This document shows, in pieces, positions 13,277 to 19,286 of a DNA stretch of 19,286 nt; the first letter of the stretch is position 1, and each line of letters starts with the position of its first letter. The position numbers and the translations under genes were made by a program. The notes below the pieces were generated by a model, which saw only the letters and a program-made list of their open reading frames with translations, did no database searches and was not told the DNA's origin. The stretch comes from Actinomycetota bacterium (lineage in GTDB: Bacteria; Actinomycetota; Humimicrobiia; Humimicrobiales; Humimicrobiaceae). The DNA lies in contig JAMCVO010000455.1 in the NCBI GenBank assembly GCA_023475715.1, forward strand, positions 1 through 19,286. Reading direction: 5' to 3'.

Positions 13277-16096
13277 ATGAAAAGTATTGACCTTGAAATT
13301 GTTTGCAATTCAAGCCAGGAAGAACTATATAGAATTCTGCGTACCTCTCAAAAAGGTTTATCTGATGGTCAGGTAAAAGATATAACCGCTAAATACGGTT
13401 TGAATACGATTATAGAAAAGAAAAAAGCATCATTTCTGAAGAAAATTCTTCTGCAATTCACTAATTTCTTTGCAATCCTTTTGTGGATTGCTTCAGTATT
13501 GTCTTTCATTTCCAACCAGAATGCATTGGGCTATGCAATAGTTGCAGTAATAATTATTAATGCAATTTTTGCGTTATTTCAGGAATACAAAGCGGAAAAA
13601 GCAATTGAATCGTTAAAAAAGATGCTGCCTGCAAAAACAAAAGTTGTAAGAAATGGTGAAGTCTCTGAAATAGAAAGTTTATATCTTGTACCGGGGGATC
13701 TCATATTAATCGAAGAAGGGGACCATATTTCTGCTGATGCAAGACTGGTTTTTGTCAATGACCTGAAGGTCAATAACTCATCACTTACTGGTGAGGTCGA
13801 CCCTGTAATTAGGAGAGAAGATCCGCAACATCTGGTAAGTGGCAGCATTACGGATACAAAAAATTTAATTTTTGCAGGGACTACCATAATAAGCGGAAAA
13901 GGAAATGCAGTTGTTTATGCAACTGGTATGGATACTGAATTTGGTAAAATTGCAAACCTTACCCAAAAAATAAAGGAAGCACCTTCACCCCTTCAAATCG
14001 AGATCAGTAAGCTCAGCAGATTGATTACAATAATTGCTGTTGTCCTGGGAATCTTATTTTTTTTACTCAGCAGGTTTATAGTAAAACTTTCATTTTTTGA
14101 AAGTATTGTTTTTGCAATAGGTATAATCGTAGCAAATGTACCGGAAGGTTTACTACCTACTCTGACACTATCCTTATCAATTGGAACCCAGAGGATGGCA
14201 AAAAGAAATGCTCTCATAAAAAAGCTCTCAACCATTGAGACTCTTGGTTCAGCTACTGTGATCTGCACTGATAAAACCGGCACTCTTACAAAAAATGAGA
14301 TGACTGTAAGAGAATTGTACCTTTTAAATAACCATGTAAAGATCGGTGGCATCGGCTACAAACCAGAAGGCAAATTTTCTGATTTGGAAGGTAATAATAT
14401 AGGGGAGAATGTGAAAAACATTACAGATATGGCATTAAGAATTGCAATACTTTGCAATAATTCCCAACTCAGGAAATCTGAACAAACAGGTGGGTTCACC
14501 ATAGTAGGAGATCCTACTGAAGGGGCACTTATAGTTGCTGCTGCCAAAGCTGGATATGATATTATGCAATTTAGAGAAGAAAAAACAAGGGTATATGAGA
14601 ACTTCTTCAGTTCTGATCGAAAAATGATGAGTGTCGTATGCAGCGAAGGCGGAGAGACATTTGCTTATATCAAAGGAGCTCCTGTAGAAACACTTAGTAA
14701 ATGTACATATATCCTGGATTCAAATATGGAGGTTAAGGAACTAAATGACAAAATCAGAAAGCAAATAATCAGTATTAATGATAATTACGCTCTGTCAGCG
14801 CTCAGGGTTATTGCTTTGGCATATAAGAAAGTTCAAAATATTAATATGAAATTCGAGCTGCCTAGCCAGGTCTATGATTCTATAAATATCGAAAACGATA
14901 TGATATTTGTAGGGCTGGCAGCAATGCAGGATCCTCCAAGAACTGAAGTTGAGGATGCTATTAAAATATGCAGGAAAGCCGGCATTAAGGTAGTTATGAT
15001 AACAGGGGATTACGGGCTTACTGCTGAGTCCATTGCAAGAAAAATCGGACTTGTAAAAAGCAGTCGGGCTAAGATAATAACCGGTGCGGACCTTGAAAAA
15101 ACAAAAGAAAATGAATTAATGGAATTATTAAAAGAAAATGAAGTAATATTTGCAAGAGTAAATCCTGAACATAAGCTTAGGATTGCACAGACATTTAGAA
15201 AAATGGGTGATGTTATAGCAATGACAGGAGATGGTGTCAATGATGCCCCTGCATTAAAAGCGGCAGATATCGGGATTGCAATGGGGATTTCTGGAACTGA
15301 TGTTGCAAGAGAGTCTGCAGATATGATTCTTACAGACGACAATTTTGCATCAATAGTAAATGCAATTGAAGAAGGCCGATCAATTTTTGATAACATAAGA
15401 AGGTTTATAACTTATTTCCAGACTTCAAATGTTGCTGAAATGATACCATTTCTGCTCATGGTATTCATGAAAATTCCACTACCTCTCACCCTTATGCAAA
15501 TTCTGACAATTGATCTAGTGACTGATCAGGTCCCTGCTCTGGCACTAGGCATAGAAAAGCCAGAACCGGGAATAATGGAGAGACCGCCAAGAAGAAAAAA
15601 AGAATCACTGCTCAACTGGAAAATGATTTTAAGAGCGTATACATTTTTAGGTCCATTAGCGGCCTCTGCAGGACTTTTTGGGTTCTTTTATAAATATTAC
15701 CAGTTTGGCTGGCATTTCGGAATGGACATGCGTGTATTTGGGACAGACAATCCTGCCTCTATTGTTTACCTTACTGCAACAACTATGACTCTTACTGGAA
15801 TTGTTATGGCACAGATTGGAAATGCATTTGCTTGTAAAACGAATATACAGTCAGTCTTTAAAACGGGATTTTTTACAAATAAGCTTTTAATATGGAGCAT
15901 AGCTGCCATGATAGTATTGCAGGCTTTCATAGTATACCTGCCTTTTTTGAACAGTTTTTTTGCAACATCTCCTCTCACAATAAAAGATTGGCTGGTTCTT
16001 GCAGCTTTTATTCCTTCCCTTTTTCTATCAGACGAACTTAGGAAGTTGATTGCAAGAACAATAATTAACAGGAAAAAGCAGAGAACGGTATCATAA
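13277..16096 (+). CDS. P-type cation ATPase, Na+,K+-ATPase-like (P2 type)
   Basis: A 939-aa P2-type cation pump with an N-terminal cation-ATPase domain, about ten membrane spans, TGEVDP (171-176, actuator domain), the phosphorylated Asp D332 in CTDKTGT, KGAPV (466-470, nucleotide domain) and GDGVNDAP (651-658). Details resemble animal Na+,K+-ATPase alpha more than Ca2+ pumps: NVPEGLL (287-293), IETLGSATVICTDKTGT, TSNVAEMIPF (716-725), IDLVTDQVPALALG (745-758), IMERPPR and the C-terminal DELRKLIAR. Counterparts of the ion ligands E327, S775, E779, D804 and D808 are E290, S717, E721, D746 and D750. The counterpart of D926, used in the third Na+ site, is N849 in QIGN. Transported ions are therefore uncertain (Na+, K+ or H+; Ca2+ less likely). 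No beta subunit gene is present. Two RCK genes follow. Confidence 0.92.
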   Translation: MKSIDLEIVCNSSQEELYRILRTSQKGLSDGQVKDITAKYGLNTIIEKKKASFLKKILLQFTNFFAILLWIASVLSFISNQNALGYAIVAVIIINAIFALFQEYKAEKAIESLKKMLPAKTKVVRNGEVSEIESLYLVPGDLILIEEGDHISADARLVFVNDLKVNNSSLTGEVDPVIRREDPQHLVSGSITDTKNLIFAGTTIISGKGNAVVYATGMDTEFGKIANLTQKIKEAPSPLQIEISKLSRLITIIAVVLGILFFLLSRFIVKLSFFESIVFAIGIIVANVPEGLLPTLTLSLSIGTQRMAKRNALIKKLSTIETLGSATVICTDKTGTLTKNEMTVRELYLLNNHVKIGGIGYKPEGKFSDLEGNNIGENVKNITDMALRIAILCNNSQLRKSEQTGGFTIVGDPTEGALIVAAAKAGYDIMQFREEKTRVYENFFSSDRKMMSVVCSEGGETFAYIKGAPVETLSKCTYILDSNMEVKELNDKIRKQIISINDNYALSALRVIALAYKKVQNINMKFELPSQVYDSINIENDMIFVGLAAMQDPPRTEVEDAIKICRKAGIKVVMITGDYGLTAESIARKIGLVKSSRAKIITGADLEKTKENELMELLKENEVIFARVNPEHKLRIAQTFRKMGDVIAMTGDGVNDAPALKAADIGIAMGISGTDVARESADMILTDDNFASIVNAIEEGRSIFDNIRRFITYFQTSNVAEMIPFLLMVFMKIPLPLTLMQILTIDLVTDQVPALALGIEKPEPGIMERPPRRKKESLLNWKMILRAYTFLGPLAASAGLFGFFYKYYQFGWHFGMDMRVFGTDNPASIVYLTATTMTLTGIVMAQIGNAFACKTNIQSVFKTGFFTNKLLIWSIAAMIVLQAFIVYLPFLNSFFATSPLTIKDWLVLAAFIPSLFLSDELRKLIARTIINRKKQRTVS

Positions 16097-16171
16097 ATAA
16101 TTAGATAATTTTTATTTTTAGAATTAAAATTAAATTTATAAAAAAGACCCTTCGATAGCATGAGGTGAAAT

Positions 16172-16831
16172 ATGCATAAAATGAAAGTGATAATAGGGGG
16201 TTTTGGAAGAGTCGGCAAATATCTTGCATATAAATTGGAAAATGCTGGAAATGTTGTATCAATAATTGATAAAGATCCAAAAGTATTTGATGACTTAAAC
16301 CCCGGATTCAAAGGTCAAGCAATAACCGGAATGGTTTTTGACAGAGGTGTTCTGGAGTCTGCAGGAATTACCCAAGCCGATGCATATATTGCAGTGACTA
16401 GTGGGGATAACAGTAATATTGTAAGTGCAAGAATTGCCAGGGAATACTATAAAGTTCCAAAAGTTTTTGCAAGGATTTACGATCCAAGGCGGGCAGAGAT
16501 CTATCAGGGTATTGGTATCCCGACAATTGCGACAGTTATCTGGGCGGGTTCAAAATTAACAGATTTGTTGATTCATCCCGAACTTCATGTTGAGTACACT
16601 TTTGGAAATGGTGATGTAGTCCTGGTGGAAATGGCAGTACCAATAACTTTTGAAAACAAGACAGTAAAAGAAATAGAAGTAACTGGTGAAATAAGGATTG
16701 CATCTATTGTAAGGGGATTTAAAGCTCTGGTTCCATCTCCTACCACATTAATTAAAAAAGATGACAGGCTTTTTATTGCTGTAATTCAGGATAGCATGTC
16801 AAAACTCGAAAGAATTTTTTGGATAGATTAA
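16172..16831 (+). CDS. trkA: TrkA-family potassium uptake regulator (RCK N + C), first copy
   Basis: A 219-aa cytosolic protein with one RCK_N Rossmann domain (about 4-125; GGFGRVG at 9-15 and the ribose-binding acidic residue D33 in IIDKDP) and one RCK_C/TrkA_C domain (about 140-219). Such subunits bind NAD(H), ADP/ATP or c-di-AMP and gate Trk/Ktr K+ transporters or channels. GAGGTG (16162-16167) supports ATG 16172; an alternative ATG at 16181 starts MKVIIGG. It is followed after 16 bp by a second, divergent copy, as in the ceoB-ceoC pair of mycobacteria. The 75-bp gap after the ATPase gene has an SD but no clear terminator, so co-transcription with the pump is possible. No TrkH/KtrB-like membrane subunit is in the window. 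Confidence 0.9.
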   Translation: MHKMKVIIGGFGRVGKYLAYKLENAGNVVSIIDKDPKVFDDLNPGFKGQAITGMVFDRGVLESAGITQADAYIAVTSGDNSNIVSARIAREYYKVPKVFARIYDPRRAEIYQGIGIPTIATVIWAGSKLTDLLIHPELHVEYTFGNGDVVLVEMAVPITFENKTVKEIEVTGEIRIASIVRGFKALVPSPTTLIKKDDRLFIAVIQDSMSKLERIFWID

Positions 16832-16847
16832 GGAGGGATTTCTTACT

Positions 16848-17504
16848 ATGAATATTTTAATTGTTGGTGGCGGCAGGTCAGGCAGCTATGTAGCTGAAAG
16901 ATTAAAAAATAATAATAAAATAACAGTAATTGAGCAAAACCCTGAGCAGATTGCAATACTGGCAAAACAGAATCAAGATATTAAAATTATAAAAGGTGAT
17001 GGCTGCGAACCCAATATTCTTGAAAAAGCAAACATCATGCAAATGGATATTATGGTTGCTCTTACGGGGGATGATGAAGATAATCTGGTTATTTCTTTTT
17101 TATCAAAATTTCAAAATAGGGTACCACTTGTATTTTCAAGAATAAATAACCCAAAGAACGAATGGCTTTTTAATAATACGTGGGGTGTTGATATCGCCCT
17201 GTCATCATCAATTTTGCTTGCTAATATGATTCAGGAAGAAATTGGGCTCGGAGAACTAGTTACATTGCTTAAGTTGCAAAAAGAGAACCTGGTTATTGAA
17301 GAAATTATGGTCAGTGAGGCTTCAAAAATTGCCGGAATTCAGTTAAAGCAAATAAAATTTCCTGAAAATACCAGGGTCATCTTAATACTGTCTGGCACAA
17401 AATATATAATTCCTGAAGGTAACACACAGTTAAATCCAGGCGATAAATTGATTCTTATAGCTCCTCCTGAAAAGCTAGATGAACTTTCAGAAATTTTGAC
17501 TTAA
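16848..17504 (+). CDS. TrkA-family potassium uptake regulator (RCK N + C), second copy
   Basis: A 218-aa paralogue of the preceding protein: RCK_N with VGGGRSG (6-12) and acidic E29 at the end of the second strand, then RCK_C (about 135-218, ending in NPGDKLILIAPPEKLDELSEIL). The two copies differ in the nucleotide site (D33 in the first, E29 here) and share little sequence beyond the fold, suggesting a hetero-oligomeric gating ring with distinct ligands. The ribosome site AAGGAGGG (16830-16837), 10 nt before ATG 16848, is the strongest in the window and may give higher expression of this subunit. The partner membrane protein is not encoded nearby. Confidence 0.9.
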   Translation: MNILIVGGGRSGSYVAERLKNNNKITVIEQNPEQIAILAKQNQDIKIIKGDGCEPNILEKANIMQMDIMVALTGDDEDNLVISFLSKFQNRVPLVFSRINNPKNEWLFNNTWGVDIALSSSILLANMIQEEIGLGELVTLLKLQKENLVIEEIMVSEASKIAGIQLKQIKFPENTRVILILSGTKYIIPEGNTQLNPGDKLILIAPPEKLDELSEILT

Positions 17505-17600
17505 ACATTAAAAGGTATGAAGTTTAAGCCTTAAATTTGTGACCTATAAAGCAGATTTAACGAATTTTTATAAGATTAAGGTTACTGTTTATTTTACAGC

Positions 17601-17638
17601 TTAAGATAGTATTTTAAGAAAATATAATGTAACATTAT
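17601..17638 (+). promoter_or_regulatory. Promoter with overlapping inverted repeat upstream of the glycosyltransferase
   Basis: A perfect TATAAT (17623-17628) has TTAAGA (17601-17606) 16 bp upstream; the start site would be near 17635, leaving a leader of about 45 nt before ATG 17681. The -10 box overlaps the inverted repeat ATAATG-taa-CATTAT (17624-17638), a possible operator or a small hairpin. The 176-bp gap is otherwise A/T-rich without a convincing terminator. Confidence 0.42.
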
Positions 17639-17680
17639 CAGCATTAAAATTTTAATAATAATAAATTAAATATTTTAATA

Positions 17681-18880
17681 ATGTTTTTACTTTACTATCA
17701 ATATTTTATTATTTTCGCACTTACAATAATATTAATTAATTTTATAATTAATAATATTTTATTTAAAAATGTAAATAATTTTAAACTTTCAGAAGATATT
17801 TTAAAATCACCACCATTAGTTTCAATTTTAATTCCTGCAAGAAATGAGGAAGGAAATATTAAAAGAATTCTCAATTCCCTGGTCAAACAAGATTACCTAA
17901 ATTTGGAGATACTTGTGCTCGATGATAACTCAACCGATGCAACCGCTCAGATTATTCAGGAATTTGCTCAAAGAGACAGCAGGGTAAAGCTTATAACAGG
18001 GGAACCTCTGCCAAAAGGGTGGAAAGGCAAATGTTTTGCCTGCCATCAGCTTTCCAAACATGCAAAAGGCGAATATTTTGTATTTACGGATGCAGACACC
18101 CTGCATTTTCCTAACTTAATTTCTGGTTCACTTGCTGCATTAATGCGAGACAAGGTTGATGTTACTTCTGCCTACCCAAGACAGATTGCTGTGACTTTTT
18201 CGGAGAGGATGACTATACGTTTTATTCATTTTGGAATACTTTCCTTAATGCCGCTAATACTTGTTAAACATTCTAAAAGTCCATTCTTCAGTACTGGAAT
18301 GGGGCAATTTTTCTTATTTAAGAAGCAAGTTTATGAAAAGATTGGTGGATTCGAGTCTGTAAAAGACGAGATACTTGAAGACATCCATATTTCCAAACAA
18401 GTAAAAAGACACGGCTTTAAGATTATGGTTTATGATGGCAGTGACAGTATTTTTTGCCGGATGTATACCAATAAGTCCGATGTTATAAAGGGTTTTTCAA
18501 GATTTATCTATGCGGCTTTTGACTGTAATTTTTTAATGGAGTGTATTGCAGTTTTTTTCATTTCATTAACATTTTTAGTTCCATTTATTTTACTGCCCCT
18601 GGGTATTTTTATTTTTGACTGGCCGAGAATATTGGTAAGTTTAAATATCATTCAAATATTATTAATATTTGTTATAAAAATTGTGCTTGCGATAAGATTT
18701 AAAGAAAGAATTCTTGATATATTTTTTACCCCTATTTCTATTGTATATATAGTCTTTATAGCAATGAATTCATATATTCAATCAAGGTTCGGCAATGGTA
18801 TAAACTGGAAAGACAGAACTTATGGTATTCCGGATGAGGACAGCATAGAATTGGCTGAATTTAAAAGCAAAAGAAAATAG
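17681..18880 (+). CDS. Membrane-bound GT2 glycosyltransferase, HpnB/CrtQ-like
   Basis: A 399-aa membrane glycosyltransferase. An N-terminal span (about 6-28) is followed by a GT-A domain: SILIPARNEEGNI (48-60), VLDDNSTD (79-86), the GEPLPKGWKGKCFACHQL stretch (107-124), the metal-binding DAD of FTDADT (135-140), ILEDIHISKQ (231-240) and KGFSRF. At least three further spans lie at about 284-340 and 348-364, and WKDRTY (376-381) closes the core. The PxPxGWxGKxxAC and late WKxRxY signatures are those of the HpnB (hopanoid-associated) and CrtQ (carotenoid glucosylation) branch, so the acceptor is probably an isoprenoid or other lipid. That branch assignment is from memory of the families. No cyclase or carotenoid gene is visible. 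ATG 17681 has no SD. An SDR gene follows after 62 bp. Confidence 0.85.
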   Translation: MFLLYYQYFIIFALTIILINFIINNILFKNVNNFKLSEDILKSPPLVSILIPARNEEGNIKRILNSLVKQDYLNLEILVLDDNSTDATAQIIQEFAQRDSRVKLITGEPLPKGWKGKCFACHQLSKHAKGEYFVFTDADTLHFPNLISGSLAALMRDKVDVTSAYPRQIAVTFSERMTIRFIHFGILSLMPLILVKHSKSPFFSTGMGQFFLFKKQVYEKIGGFESVKDEILEDIHISKQVKRHGFKIMVYDGSDSIFCRMYTNKSDVIKGFSRFIYAAFDCNFLMECIAVFFISLTFLVPFILLPLGIFIFDWPRILVSLNIIQILLIFVIKIVLAIRFKERILDIFFTPISIVYIVFIAMNSYIQSRFGNGINWKDRTYGIPDEDSIELAEFKSKRK

Positions 18881-18942
18881 TATTTATTTCAAATCATTTT
18901 AATATCACATTCAATTTTAAGAATATTTCGAAAGGATCAAGA

Positions 18943-19286
18943 ATGCATGTTGTTACCGGTGCAACAGGACATGTAGGAAATGTCATTGTAAGAGAGCTGC
19001 TTGCAAGAGGTAAAACGGTAAAAGCTTTAATACGCAAAACATCAAATAAAGCCGTTTTGGAAGGACTGAAAGTTGAAAAAGCATTAGGTAATATTCTGGA
19101 TCTTGATTCTTTATTAAAAGCTTTTAGGCATGCTGAAGTAGTTTTTCATTCAGCTGCAGAAATTTCAATTTTGTCAGGCAGAAATAAATTAATATATGAA
19201 ACCAACGTAGAGGGCACCCGGAATGTTATAAAAGCCTGTATAATGTGCGGGGTCAAACGTCTGATCTATATTAGTTCGATACATGC
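18943..19286 (+). CDS. NAD-dependent epimerase/dehydratase-like extended SDR (partial, 5' end)
   Basis: The first 114 codons of a gene cut off by the window edge. AAAGGA (18931-18936), 6 nt before ATG 18943, sets the start. The peptide opens directly with the Rossmann motif VTGATGHVGNVIVREL (TGxxGxxG, NAD(P)-binding). ILDLDSL, VVFHSAAEIS (the AA after the fourth strand), NVEGTRNVIKAC and RLIYISSIHA follow, the order of the extended SDR family, close to dihydroflavonol-4-reductase-like and HpnA sugar epimerases. The catalytic YxxxK is beyond the edge. It follows an HpnB-like glycosyltransferase, so a joint role in making and transferring a lipid-linked sugar is plausible. Confidence 0.85.
   Translation, partial: MHVVTGATGHVGNVIVRELLARGKTVKALIRKTSNKAVLEGLKVEKALGNILDLDSLLKAFRHAEVVFHSAAEISILSGRNKLIYETNVEGTRNVIKACIMCGVKRLIYISSIH

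Noticed and set aside
17514..17534. Short ORF after the second trkA copy
   Set aside because: Only five codons with no motif; not supportable as a gene.

Overview
This window looks like a chromosomal segment of a low-GC, probably anaerobic bacterium with Gram-positive-type gene order. The order (p)ppGpp synthetase end / metallo-hydrolase / hisS / aspS / small RNA / alaS / ruvX / mltG / trmR / trhP closely follows the Bacillus/Clostridia relA-hisS-aspS-6S RNA-alaS-yrrK-yrrL-yrrM-yrrO neighbourhood. Coding density is high, codon use is AT-rich, and several genes lack Shine-Dalgarno (SD) sequences. No single phylum can be fixed; a Firmicutes-like or other deep Gram-positive (Terrabacteria) lineage is the best guess. 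I saw no tRNA, rRNA, CRISPR array, insertion sequence or phage gene.

Layout. 1-3927 (+): the C-terminal end of a RelA/SpoT enzyme, a glyoxalase-II-like hydrolase, hisS (TTG start) and aspS, tightly spaced and probably one operon. 3936-5138 (-): a divergent acetate kinase converging on aspS with an 8-bp gap, driven by a promoter whose start site falls almost on its GTG start codon. 5139-5503: a 365-bp non-coding stretch that holds the ackA promoter, a second promoter on the + strand, and a strongly structured RNA of about 190 nt. Its 23-bp closing stem, length and position after aspS make it a 6S RNA candidate. 5504-13006 (+): alaS, ruvX, mltG, an O-methyltransferase (trmR-like), a transglutaminase-fold lipoprotein and a U32 protein (trhP-like).

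13007-13276: a gap with a possible 32-43 aa single-membrane-span protein and a promoter that again lies almost on the next start codon. 13277-17504 (+): a P-type ATPase that resembles the animal Na+,K+-ATPase alpha subunit more than the Ca2+ pumps, then two tandem TrkA/RCK regulators with no membrane K+ channel subunit beside them. 17681-19286 (+): a membrane GT2 glycosyltransferase of HpnB/CrtQ type and the start of an NAD-dependent SDR epimerase/reductase.

Functional themes are translation (three aminoacyl-tRNA synthetases and the wobble-uridine hydroxylase/methylase pair), RNA maturation and the stringent response, cell-wall glycan processing (MltG), acetate metabolism, cation homeostasis (P-type ATPase and RCK pair), and glycolipid or isoprenoid glycosylation. 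The most interesting points are the candidate 6S RNA, the promoter-on-start-codon (leaderless) genes, the Na+,K+-ATPase-like pump with a possible microprotein next to it, and the acetate kinase lacking a conserved active-site histidine.
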